DNA from: OM182 bacterium MED-G28
GTDB lineage: Bacteria; Pseudomonadota; Gammaproteobacteria; Pseudomonadales; Pseudohongiellaceae
Reading direction: 5' to 3'
Assembly (NCBI GenBank): GCA_002457215.1
Contig: NTJZ01000003.1
Location: forward strand, 232,313-296,312
DNA: 64,000 nt
This document shows positions 56,150 to 64,000 of this stretch, piece by piece. The notes beneath the pieces were generated by a model, which was not told the origin of the DNA, did not search any database, and was given only the letters and a program-made list of their open reading frames with translations. Both the position numbers and the translations under genes were made by a program. Numbering within the stretch: position 1 is the stretch's first letter; every line of letters starts with the position of its first letter.

Positions 56150-57499
56150 TCATTCATAGCGTTTATTTTTTGCTTGTTGGTTTAATTGGCGAAACTTGTC
56201 CATTTTTTCTTTAATGCGAATTTCTAAACCGCTTTGTTTAGGGTTATAGAATTGGTCTTTCTGAATTTCTTCCGGTAGATATTTTTCGCCAGCAGCAAAC
56301 GCATCATTTTCATCGTGAGCATAACGATACTCTTCCCCGTAACCCAATTCCTTGTTTAGATTGGTTGTAGCGTTACGTAAATGAAGCGGCACTTCCAAAG
56401 TGCCCTGGTCGGCAATTGTTTTACGAGCCGACCCGAAGGCCGTGTACATCGCATTACTCTTTGGTGCAACAGCGAGATACACCGCGGCCTGAGCCAAGGC
56501 CAAATCTCCCTCAGGGCTGCCCAGTCTTGTGTATGCATCCCAACTATTCAAGGTGACCTGCAGAGCCCGCGGATCAGCAAGCCCTATATCTTCTGTAGCC
56601 ATTCGAGTAAGGCGTCTAGCGATATAGATCGGATCGCAACCACCATCTAGCATCCTGGTGAGCCAGTAAAGAGTGCCATCAGGTGATGAGCCTCTTACCG
56701 ATTTATGCAGCGCAGAAATCTGTTCATAAAAACTGTCTCCACCTTTGTCGAAGCGTCGATAGGACTCTTCAATGACTTGTGAGATATGCTCATCATTAAT
56801 TTGACATTTTCCGTTAATCGGCTCTGCCATATCGCTCAACACTTCAAGGTAGTTTAAGGTGCGACGTGCATCGCCATCACCAGTTTTTGCAAGGGTCGAT
56901 TTCTGGTCATCAGTTAGTTTCAGCTTAAGTTTGCCCAAACCTCTACTTTCATCAGTTAAAGCATTGTCGATTACGGCTATAAGGTCTACTTTTGTTAGTG
57001 CTTTTAATAAGTAGACGCGTGCCCGTGATAAGAGCGCATTATTCAATTCGAAAGAAGGGTTTTCCGTAGTTGCGCCAATAAATAATATCGTGCCATCTTC
57101 AATATGAGGAAGAAAAGCATCTTGTTGCGCCTTGTTGAATCGGTGCACCTCGTCGACAAAAAGAATCGTTTTGCGCGCACTATTTAACTGCTGAAATCTG
57201 GCTTGTTCGATGGTGGAACGAATTTCTTTTACACCTGCCAATACTGCAGATATTGATTCAAAATGACACTCACATGCATTGGCAATAATTTTTGCCAGGG
57301 TTGTTTTCCCGACCCCTGGCGGCCCCCAAAGAATCATCGAGTGGGGTTGTTGATGCTCGATCGCTTCAAAAATTGATCTACCCGGACTTAGTAGATGGGG
57401 CTGCCCAATAAATTCCTTAACCGAAGTGGGGCGCAATCTAGCGGCTAGAGGCCGATAGACAGTGCTTTCAAGTTCTTCAGATAGTAGCAAGGAGTCCAT
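56150..57499 (-). CDS. rarA: Replication-associated recombination protein A
   Basis: A 449-residue AAA+ ATPase of the RarA/MgsA/WRNIP1 family. Walker A GPPGVGKTT is at residues 59-67, Walker B FVDEVHRFNKAQQD follows, and the sensor regions and C-terminal tetramerisation domain (GGDSFYEQISALHKSVRGS) are complete. It acts at stalled replication forks with RecA and SSB. It is divergent from the MaoC gene. The housekeeping nature of this gene makes the region look like core chromosome. Confidence 0.95.
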   Translation of the reverse strand: MDSLLLSEELESTVYRPLAARLRPTSVKEFIGQPHLLSPGRSIFEAIEHQQPHSMILWGPPGVGKTTLAKIIANACECHFESISAVLAGVKEIRSTIEQARFQQLNSARKTILFVDEVHRFNKAQQDAFLPHIEDGTILFIGATTENPSFELNNALLSRARVYLLKALTKVDLIAVIDNALTDESRGLGKLKLKLTDDQKSTLAKTGDGDARRTLNYLEVLSDMAEPINGKCQINDEHISQVIEESYRRFDKGGDSFYEQISALHKSVRGSSPDGTLYWLTRMLDGGCDPIYIARRLTRMATEDIGLADPRALQVTLNSWDAYTRLGSPEGDLALAQAAVYLAVAPKSNAMYTAFGSARKTIADQGTLEVPLHLRNATTNLNKELGYGEEYRYAHDENDAFAAGEKYLPEEIQKDQFYNPKQSGLEIRIKEKMDKFRQLNQQAKNKRYE

Positions 57500-57597
57500 A
57501 AGATGATTATAAGTGGAAGCGCAAAAACCCTACAGCCTTTATACTCTAACCCCGGCAATATTCCGAGCAAAGCAGAGACAGCAGGAGTCCCTATAGA

Positions 57598-58053
57598 ATG
57601 ACCAGTCCGATGTTTTTTGAAGATTTTGAGGTTGGTACAACCGAGGAGTTTGGTGAGTATTTGGTAACTGAAGAAGAGATTCTTGAGTTTGCTTCGAAGT
57701 ATGATCCTCAAGCATTTCATCTTTCTGATGAGGCTGCAAAGGCTACTCTTTTTGGAGGGCTTTGTGCTTCCGGTTGGCATACCTGTGCTATTGCGATGCG
57801 GATGCTTGTGGATAATATGCCGGAGAGCAACAAGTCGCTTGGCTCGCCAGGGATTGACGAGCTGCGCTGGACGAAGCCAGTGTTTCCGGGTGACACCCTG
57901 CGTGTTAAGACTACTGTTCTTAGCAAAACGAATTCCCGTTCGCGTCCAGATCTAGGTAGTTTACAAATGCAAAATGAAGTGTTTAATCAGAAAAATGAAT
58001 TGGTGATGAGTAACAAGCCCATTGTTATATATAGAAAAAGAGACATTGGTTAG
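57598..58053 (+). CDS. MaoC-family (R)-specific enoyl-CoA hydratase/dehydratase
   Basis: A 151-residue single hot-dog-fold protein. The segment DPQAFHLSDEAAKATLFGGL contains the catalytic Asp-His pair of hydratase 2 enzymes (20 residues, near 40-59), and GIDELRWTKPVFPGDTLR is the second signature. It hydrates a trans-2-enoyl-CoA or acts on a similar thioester. It is monocistronic and followed by an inverted repeat. Confidence 0.9.
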   Translation: MTSPMFFEDFEVGTTEEFGEYLVTEEEILEFASKYDPQAFHLSDEAAKATLFGGLCASGWHTCAIAMRMLVDNMPESNKSLGSPGIDELRWTKPVFPGDTLRVKTTVLSKTNSRSRPDLGSLQMQNEVFNQKNELVMSNKPIVIYRKRDIG

Positions 58054-58099
58054 ATGTTCGAATGTGTTAGTTCTTCGCTCACTAATCTGCAATATCAAT

Positions 58100-58131
58100 C
58101 CTGCTCCAGGGCATTTTAGCGATGGAGCAGG
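58100..58131. repeat. Nine-base perfect inverted repeat between convergent genes
   Basis: CCTGCTCCA (58100-58108) and TGGAGCAGG (58123-58131) are separated by 14 bases, between the ends of the MaoC and serine-hydrolase genes. It has no T run on either side, so it is not a canonical terminator, although its place suits one. Confidence 0.5.
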
Positions 58132-58176
58132 CAAAAGGTAGGAAAGACACCTGGCCCTTAAAATAGCTTAAGCAGG

Positions 58177-59463
58177 TTACTCAACTATCGCCTGTTGAAC
58201 AGCATTTTCAAAGTCATACTGTGTTCGACTATGCGGTTGTTGCAGGAACAATACGGCAGTTAGTTCCTCCTCTGGGTCTGTCCATGACCGAGTGCCAAAT
58301 GCACCTCCCCAACCAAATGCTCCCCCACTGCGGCGGGCATTGGATGTAATTGGATCAACCGTTACTCCGACGGTATACCCGAACCCCATTCCTTCCTGGT
58401 TGCGCGAGAACCCCCGATAAAGATCACCAATTTGATTACTACCCATCATTCTGACAGAGCGAGGGCTTAGCAATCGATTGCCAAATAATTCACCACCATT
58501 TACCAACATTTGTTCAAACTTTAGATAATCCTCGGCGGTACTAGACAAACCTCCAGATGCCGAAAAATAACTTGTGGGCGGTCGGTCTAGAAATCGAGAC
58601 ATATCCCTATCGGCAATTATCACACGGCGGTTTTGGTATTCAGACGGCACGTTGAAGTAAGTATTGCTCATGTCGAGGGGGTCGAAAATCCGTTCTTGCA
58701 AAAACTCTTCGAATGTTTGTCCCGAGACGACTTCTACAATTCGTGCAACGACGTCTAAGCCGACTCCAGGGCTATAAGCCCAGCGAGACCCAGGCTGAAA
58801 GTCTAGAGCATAAGAGGCATATCGTGGCATTTCACTTTCAAGTGTGGCATCAGGATCGCGTTGTGAAAATCCTTGGATTGCGCTCCCTAATCCCCCGCTC
58901 GCTAAGCCCGAGGTATGAGTTAGTAGATCGTGGATTGTAATGTCTCGATGGGCAGGAACTAGGCGATGTTCAGGAATATTTTGGCGATCGACATTGTAAG
59001 GGCTTATGTTTTCATTCACAGACTCCTTTAATACAGCAACCTGCATGTCAGAAAATTCTGGAATATACATCGACACAGGATCTTCGGGGCGAATGAGCCC
59101 TTCTTCCACCATCATCATCGCAGCCACTCCTAAAACCGGCTTTGTGGAGCTCATCATGATAAAAATTGCTTCGGGATCCATCGCTCGATTGTTATCAACA
59201 TCCATTAAGCCATGGGTTTCGAAGTGCACTAATTTTCCATGACGTGCAACCACCGTAATAGCGCCTTGAACGTCACCAGCATCGATATGACGCTGCATAA
59301 CTGTATTTATCTGTTCTAATCGATCAGATGACATTCCAACTTCTTCTGGTGCAGCGCGAGGAATATCTGCAGCAACTGCGAGATTTACTACCGCGATACT
59401 TAACAAGGAAAGCACTGCAACCATAGATGATTTAGTAAATATTTTTAAAGAGAAGCTGATCAT
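58177..59463 (-). CDS. Exported serine hydrolase, class C beta-lactamase family
   Basis: A 428-residue protein with a signal peptide (cleavage after VAA, about residue 32). The SxxK motif is S105-S-T-K108, the second catalytic Tyr is in YSPGVG (YxN position), and the HSGLAS-type segment HTSGLASGGLG is present. These motifs mark the esterase/penicillin-binding-protein branch; a true beta-lactamase cannot be claimed. Substrate unknown; it may be an esterase. Confidence 0.88.
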   Translation of the reverse strand: MISFSLKIFTKSSMVAVLSLLSIAVVNLAVAADIPRAAPEEVGMSSDRLEQINTVMQRHIDAGDVQGAITVVARHGKLVHFETHGLMDVDNNRAMDPEAIFIMMSSTKPVLGVAAMMMVEEGLIRPEDPVSMYIPEFSDMQVAVLKESVNENISPYNVDRQNIPEHRLVPAHRDITIHDLLTHTSGLASGGLGSAIQGFSQRDPDATLESEMPRYASYALDFQPGSRWAYSPGVGLDVVARIVEVVSGQTFEEFLQERIFDPLDMSNTYFNVPSEYQNRRVIIADRDMSRFLDRPPTSYFSASGGLSSTAEDYLKFEQMLVNGGELFGNRLLSPRSVRMMGSNQIGDLYRGFSRNQEGMGFGYTVGVTVDPITSNARRSGGAFGWGGAFGTRSWTDPEEELTAVLFLQQPHSRTQYDFENAVQQAIVE

Positions 59464-59522
59464 TTTGAGCTCGCTGTTTTAGTTAGTAGTGACCCATAGC
59501 CATTATCTGGGAAGTGGGGGAG

Positions 59523-60845
59523 TCAGGTATTGCACTCCCCCTCGGAGTTCTTTGAAGTAATATAGTAGAATATTAGCCCAATCCCAATGATCCCTATACT
59601 AAATAATGCTTCCACTGGTCTCATAATTAGTGTGAATCCCAAAGTCCAGCCGGTTAATGTTAGAAAAACAATAGGTGGTAGAGGAAAAAGAAAAGAGCGG
59701 TAAGGTCTTTCTAAATCTGGTTGCCGCCATCGCAGAACAAATAATCCTAACACGGTAACAAAGGTGTTAAGTGCCATGGTAAATCCGGCAAATACAAGAA
59801 TGGACTCAAATGTTGAAGATAAAATAAATAATACTGCAACAGATGATTGCAAATAAATCGCGGTGGCTGGTATTCCCGCAGAATTAGTTCGCGCTAAAAA
59901 TTTCAAGCGAGGAAAATCTTCACCTATTACCTGCATTACACGAGGAGCGGCCATAGTCATAGCGCTGACTGTCGAAATCAACAATAAGGCTAAGGCAACT
60001 CCAAATATATTCCCAGCATTTTCGCCAAATGCAGCTTGAGCTGCAATGGCCCCAACTTCTATTTCCCCAACTAAGCTGTCCATCGGAGTTACGGTCAGAA
60101 ATGAGTAATTGAGTGCGAGGTACAATATAGAAACTATACTGGTTCCAGTTATCAGAACCCAAGGGAGTATCCGTTGTGGGTTCTCAATTTCACTGGATAA
60201 ATAGGTTGCTGCATTCCAGCCGGAATAAGCGAAACTGACATAAATTAGTGCTACTGCAAACGTACCACTTGTAATTATATCAAAATCACCTTGAACTGGG
60301 GTAAAGATTACTGGTTGAGGAGATTCTACAACGATCAAGGAGGCTGTAATAAAGATGATAATCACTACAACTTTGAGTGCCGTGAATATGACTTGAGTGC
60401 TGCCACTGTTTCGATGATTCGTCGCATGTACGGCCGTCAGAATTAACAACAGAGCAACAGCAAATGCTTTTTCTAAAATTTCGTGAACATCGCCAAAGAG
60501 GGAGGACGTAAAGTAGGCGGCGAACGTCATTGCAGCAAGTGCGGTAGGAGCTGCGAATCCTACAGTTGTAGAGATCCAGCCTGATACAAATCCAGCCGAT
60601 GGGTGATAGATTCGAGACAAAAAATTGTACTCGCCACCGGATCGAGGGAATGCTGCGCCAAGTTCTGCATAGGAAATCGCACCACAGAGAGCTGCGAGCC
60701 CGCCAACTGCCCATAAGAGTAGTAAAGCGAACCCAGAACGAATATCAACTAACTGAAAACCAAGACTAGTGAACACACCAGTGCCGATCATATTAGCGAC
60801 GATAACTGCAGTGACGGTGATGAAACGGAATTTGTCCGATGTCAT
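59523..60845 (-). CDS. APC-superfamily amino acid permease
   Basis: A 440-residue membrane protein with about 12 helices. VIVANMIGTGVFTSLGFQL at the N-terminus holds the unwound TM1 GTGVF substrate site typical of the LAT/AAT group, and SYAELGAAFPRSGGEYNFL is the TM2-3 signature. It moves an amino acid or polyamine across the inner membrane. It lies between two exported hydrolases on the same strand, with gaps of about 60 bases, so an operon is possible. Confidence 0.92.
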   Translation of the reverse strand: MTSDKFRFITVTAVIVANMIGTGVFTSLGFQLVDIRSGFALLLLWAVGGLAALCGAISYAELGAAFPRSGGEYNFLSRIYHPSAGFVSGWISTTVGFAAPTALAAMTFAAYFTSSLFGDVHEILEKAFAVALLLILTAVHATNHRNSGSTQVIFTALKVVVIIIFITASLIVVESPQPVIFTPVQGDFDIITSGTFAVALIYVSFAYSGWNAATYLSSEIENPQRILPWVLITGTSIVSILYLALNYSFLTVTPMDSLVGEIEVGAIAAQAAFGENAGNIFGVALALLLISTVSAMTMAAPRVMQVIGEDFPRLKFLARTNSAGIPATAIYLQSSVAVLFILSSTFESILVFAGFTMALNTFVTVLGLFVLRWRQPDLERPYRSFLFPLPPIVFLTLTGWTLGFTLIMRPVEALFSIGIIGIGLIFYYITSKNSEGECNT

Positions 60846-60902
60846 TTTTGCTTAGTTCCTTTCATTAACGTTTTAATGATGAAGACTAGTAAACAAACGT
60901 CC

Positions 60903-61748
60903 TTAATTGTTGGGAATGCTGCGGGTTTCACCTGGAGTAATGAAAATATCTTGGCCGCGCAATTCATTGGGTCTTCGAATCGGGTCTGCTGAAATTGTAT
61001 CTGGAACATGAATGCCAACGCTGTGTTGTGGTTTTATGCGATTATTTAGAATATTTCTTCCTGCGGTTGTGCTTAAAAACCAATAAGGAGGTAACGCTAA
61101 ATTTGGTGCGCGCTGCTCCCAATACTCCGCGTCGATTGCGAAATGGTCATCATTAGGGTCAGAGTCTCCAAGATGCAACACCGTGGAATTATCGTTAAGT
61201 GTCACCCGCCAGGCAATATTTTCTACATCGAGCATACGCATCGGCCAACCAGAGTGCGGAATGCGTACGGCCTCAACAAATAGATTCTCGCCATCAAAAG
61301 AAACAGGGTTGTCGTTAAAACCAAGGCTTACTGAATTTACTCGATCGAACACCGATGCACCGCTATCTCTAGCAGCCGAGCGCATTGCGACAATAGCCTG
61401 ATTGGGGGCATAGAGACGAATATCCGCTTGCGCTTCCATGAGTTCATAGATTTCTTCCGGTGAAAAATGATCGCCATGGTAATGGCTAATAAAAATAGCA
61501 TCAACGTCGTCAAAAGGGGCTTCGCCATCAAACATGGCACGTTTCATTTCTTCTGTTGGGAGCAAATATTGGCCGTAGGTATTTGGAAACAGGGGGTCAA
61601 ACAAAATCTTAGTTTCGCCATCACTCACCATGACTCCTTCATTAGCGATATAGAAAGCGGAAGGTCTAGAATCTTGTCCTTGTAGAGCGCTGACAAAAGT
61701 TAAGCTGAGAGTGAGTATTAATGTTTCAGTTAAATTAAGTAGTTTCAT
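60903..61748 (-). CDS. Exported metallo-beta-lactamase-fold protein, UlaG-like
   Basis: A 281-residue protein with a signal peptide (after ALQGQ). The metal motif H89-Y-H91-G-D93-H94 is in ISHYHGDHF. VLHLGDSDPNDDHF supplies a further His and Asp. The layout resembles UlaG/L-ascorbate-6-phosphate lactonase-like and other MBL proteins with the short HxHGDH form. Its periplasmic place rules out a phosphorylated cytoplasmic substrate. Function unknown. Confidence 0.87.
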   Translation of the reverse strand: MKLLNLTETLILTLSLTFVSALQGQDSRPSAFYIANEGVMVSDGETKILFDPLFPNTYGQYLLPTEEMKRAMFDGEAPFDDVDAIFISHYHGDHFSPEEIYELMEAQADIRLYAPNQAIVAMRSAARDSGASVFDRVNSVSLGFNDNPVSFDGENLFVEAVRIPHSGWPMRMLDVENIAWRVTLNDNSTVLHLGDSDPNDDHFAIDAEYWEQRAPNLALPPYWFLSTTAGRNILNNRIKPQHSVGIHVPDTISADPIRRPNELRGQDIFITPGETRSIPNN

Positions 61749-62247
61749 GATTAGCTCTGTTATTACTATTTAGAAGCGCAAGATGCTGAGTTTATTGCTA
61801 GAAATCACTGTCTGTGAATGCAAGATGGATTAATCAAACAAACAGTCAGGATCAACGTTAGCCTTATAACAGGAAAAATTCGGAGGCCTTCACAAAAAAT
61901 CCGTGCGCTCAGTGTAGCCTTTGAAGCGTTTATCCAGCAAATAATTGAGTGGCTTTATAGTACGGTTGAATCAATAGAGCTGACTTTCAGCCCACGGGTT
62001 ACTAAAAGAGCAGGGTGATTGATTTTGCTTAGCCGCCTAATATTACCTAGAGATTAAGCCAGCCTAGATCAATTTCACTCAGCATTAATTCTAGTCCTTA
62101 ACTAGAGGGTGACTCTCTCCTTTAGAATAAACCCTATAAATTCCTTATGATTCTCTCGGATCTTGAAGCCATGGCCCCTAAGGTTCTGCTATAGTCGGGT
62201 GTAGTTCCAATCTTCAACACCCTTACCGAAAACAGCGGAGGCTAATA
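61749..62247 (+). other. Intergenic region, no gene recognised
   Basis: About 500 bases between divergent genes. A 66-codon open stretch (61818-62018) is present, but I see no family, no ribosome-binding site and no codon pattern to support it. Promoters for both neighbours are expected here. AGCGGAGG before 62248 is the ribosome-binding site of the next gene. Confidence 0.45.
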
Positions 62248-63249
62248 ATGAGAATAAACCCCACTGAAATTGCGAAAACCCTTATAAATCAAATATGTGC
62301 AGTTGTTTGCACCCTTGGCTTTTCCACCTTCTTAAGTGCCCAAGACTGGCAGCCGGAAATCCTGAGTGATGGACAACCCAACATTACTGGCATGTGGAAC
62401 AACGTTGGTGCTACAGCTACTCCATTGGAAATGCCTGCAGAGTTTGATGGCAAAGTGCCTACGGCTGATGAAGTGGCGGACCTTATTTCCCGTCGCGATG
62501 AGGCTCGGAAGGGCAATGTTTGGGACGGATTTGAAAATAGCCAAGGTGTAGGTGCCTACGAAAATTATTGGTTTGATTGGTACTGGTCCGACGCAGTAGC
62601 CGACGCCCCTGCCTTAATTGTTGATCCACCAAATGGTCAGCTACCTGCTTATACAGCGGAAGCTCAAGAAGCGATTCGATTGAATGTTGTTCATGAGCAT
62701 GATTCAGCAGCTACCGTTGAAGCTGGGGACCGATGTTTGTCCCGCGGCGTGTTTGGCATGATGATGCCAACTGCTTACAACAATGGAAAGCTGATCATAC
62801 AATCGCCAGGCTATGTGATGATCCATAGCGAAATGATTCATAATGCCCGAATCATCCCCATCGATGCAGGCGATCATTTAGATGAAAGAATTAAATTGTG
62901 GGAAGGAGATGCGCGCGGACATTGGGAAGGCAATACGCTTATTATTGAGTCAACCAATTTTAAGTATGTACGAAATATCCGTGCTCCTGGCAGAGGCAAT
63001 CCACCTCAGAACGAAGGCCGCAAGATGATAGAAACTTTTACCTTCGAAGATGAGAACACACTGCGCTATACATTAACTGTCGATGACCCTTTAACTTACG
63101 AAGCACCTTGGACAGTTGCTTTTCCTTACCTCAAAGATGCCGAATACAAACAGTATGAGTACGCTTGTCACGAAGGAAACTATGCAATGGAAACCCGCTT
63201 AAGCGGTGCCCGCGTAGAAGAAAGGGGAATAGCTGAAGCCGGTAGATAG
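62248..63249 (+). CDS. Exported protein of the ERC/ACHEGN-motif family (copy 3)
   Basis: A 333-residue protein with a signal peptide (after LSAQ, about residue 31). It shares with copies 1 and 2 the DGQPNITGMW start, DRCLSRG Cys, KLIIQSPGYVMIHSEMIHNA, GDARGHWEGNTLIIESTNF, and YEYACHEGN. It is closer to copy 1 at the C-terminus (YEYACHEGNY). It ends 19 bases before a PQQ dehydrogenase, probably in one operon, which hints that the family works with quinoproteins or on their products. No activity is known to me. Confidence 0.82.
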   Translation: MRINPTEIAKTLINQICAVVCTLGFSTFLSAQDWQPEILSDGQPNITGMWNNVGATATPLEMPAEFDGKVPTADEVADLISRRDEARKGNVWDGFENSQGVGAYENYWFDWYWSDAVADAPALIVDPPNGQLPAYTAEAQEAIRLNVVHEHDSAATVEAGDRCLSRGVFGMMMPTAYNNGKLIIQSPGYVMIHSEMIHNARIIPIDAGDHLDERIKLWEGDARGHWEGNTLIIESTNFKYVRNIRAPGRGNPPQNEGRKMIETFTFEDENTLRYTLTVDDPLTYEAPWTVAFPYLKDAEYKQYEYACHEGNYAMETRLSGARVEERGIAEAGR

Positions 63250-63268
63250 TATTAAAGGGGTATCTACC

Positions 63269-64000
63269 ATGAAGAAACTTATCTCGGTTTTACTCGTTGC
63301 ACTTTTCGTTAGTGCATGCGGACAAGAACAATCTGAGATGTCAGCTGCTGACGGAGATTGGCGCCATCATGGCGGCAATCATCGCTCAGAAAAATACTCT
63401 CCATTGGATCAGGTTAATGGCAGTAATTTCGGGCTGTTGGAAGTGGCCTGGCGTTACCGCAGTCCCGATTTAGAATTACCAGAAGAATTGGCCTATCCCA
63501 CTGGAGACTATCGTGCAATGCCCTTAGTTATCAATGGGGTCATGTATGTTAATAGCAACCACGGTTTGATTTCTGCACTTGATCCCGTAACTGGTGAAGA
63601 GCATTGGGTATTCGATCCCAAAAGTTATGAATATGGCCCGCCGCTATTTTCCCCACTGCAAACCAGAGGTATCGAATACTGGACTGATGGAAATATCGAA
63701 CGTTTGTTTATAGCAACGTCGGGGAAGCAACTAGTTTCCGTTGATATTGAAACTGGTCAACCTGATCCTAATTTTGGTGATGATGGTTATGTCGATCTAC
63801 GAGAAAACTTCGGCAGGTTTGAGTTTGAAATGAACAACATTACTCACGGTGCGCCGCCAATTGCAGTTGGGTCAACCGTGGTAGTTGGGTCAAAAATTTA
63901 TGACTACCCCATGTATAACAGAAGTCCGCCAGGACATGTCCGTGCGTATGATGCCTACACCGGTCAATTCAAGTGGCGTTTCAATACTATTCCTCAGGCA
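63269..64000 (+). CDS. PQQ-dependent dehydrogenase, lipoprotein, cut by the window end
   Basis: The first 244 residues of a quinoprotein. The lipobox VSAC places the lipidated Cys at residue 17, so it is anchored in a membrane facing the periplasm. GNHRSEKYSPLDQVNGSN and the repeated ALDPVTGEEHWVFD blades match the glucose-dehydrogenase-like branch, close in layout to the gene at 14254. AAAGGGG precedes the ATG. It follows ACHEGN copy 3 by 19 bases. The C-terminal part lies beyond the window. Confidence 0.9.
   Translation, partial: MKKLISVLLVALFVSACGQEQSEMSAADGDWRHHGGNHRSEKYSPLDQVNGSNFGLLEVAWRYRSPDLELPEELAYPTGDYRAMPLVINGVMYVNSNHGLISALDPVTGEEHWVFDPKSYEYGPPLFSPLQTRGIEYWTDGNIERLFIATSGKQLVSVDIETGQPDPNFGDDGYVDLRENFGRFEFEMNNITHGAPPIAVGSTVVVGSKIYDYPMYNRSPPGHVRAYDAYTGQFKWRFNTIPQA

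Noticed and set aside
61818..62018. 66-codon plus-strand open frame in the gap before ACHEGN copy 3
   Set aside because: No family, no ribosome-binding site and no support from context.
1..64000. Search by eye for CRISPR arrays, tRNA/rRNA genes, integrases, intact insertion sequences and phage genes
   Set aside because: None was found; no regularly spaced repeats or transposase motifs were seen.

Overview
The window reads as the chromosome of a heterotrophic, probably marine, gammaproteobacterium with moderately AT-rich DNA. This is inferred from a LiuR-type MerR regulator with its palindromic site, YghU, RarA and MauBEDA homologues, and from very many exported enzymes (Sec, Tat or lipoprotein signals). 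No rRNA, tRNA, CRISPR, phage or intact insertion sequence was seen. Genes are mostly short operons or single units on both strands, and none of the marks of a transferred island is obvious by eye.

Layout. 0-1.3 kb: a methyltransferase and a cold-shock protein. 1.4-5.9 kb: one six-gene minus-strand operon joining a tryptophan tryptophylquinone (TTQ) amine dehydrogenase (mauB, mauE, mauD, mauA) to a cytochrome c and a SoxC/sulfite-oxidase-type molybdoenzyme; a YeeE/YedE sulfur-compound transporter is divergent from it (6.0-7.3 kb). 7.3-16.2 kb: an exported ACHEGN-motif protein, an oddly exported quinone-oxidoreductase-like enzyme, a beta-propeller protein, a CoA transferase, an enoyl-CoA hydratase, a glutathione transferase, a small lipoprotein and a PQQ dehydrogenase. 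16.3-21.1 kb: a decayed leucine-degradation locus: liuB is intact, liuA is reduced to about 40 C-terminal codons, liuR has a likely 3' frameshift, and a perfect 16-bp palindrome lies before a divergent acyl-CoA synthetase gene.

21.4-32.1 kb: a plus-strand run of exported or small-molecule enzymes: two Tat-type PLP aminotransferases, a carotenoid oxygenase, an M20 amidohydrolase, an amidase, YghU, a methyltransferase-like protein with a lost glycine motif, and a Tat amidohydrolase. Three strong intrinsic terminators divide it. 32.2-40.6 kb: a membrane-anchored split-barrel/epoxide-hydrolase fusion and a stand-alone relative, a propeller protein, a VOC protein, an N-acyl-D-amino-acid deacylase, a DUF1330 protein with a premature stop, and a sodium/solute symporter.

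40.7-41.8 kb is the most striking locus: two ORFs in the same frame are separated by a single TGA, which falls exactly at the second cysteine of an AhpD-type CxxC motif, with a hairpin just downstream. This is a candidate selenoprotein. 42-52.4 kb: nitronate monooxygenase, metallo-beta-lactamase-fold protein, Gfo/Idh/MocA oxidoreductase, a diheme cytochrome/PQQ alcohol dehydrogenase pair, PIG-L deacetylase, nucleoside transporter and fatty acid desaturase. 52.4-64 kb: M24 peptidase, two more ACHEGN-family proteins, an MDR oxidoreductase, rarA, a MaoC dehydratase, a serine hydrolase, an amino-acid permease, a metallo-beta-lactamase-fold protein, and the start of a third PQQ dehydrogenase that runs off the window.

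Taken together, the genes suggest periplasmic oxidation of amines, alcohols or sugars by quinoproteins feeding cytochromes c, plus capture and hydrolysis of amides, N-acyl amino acids and aromatic or apocarotenoid compounds. All functions are from reading motifs; no database search was possible.
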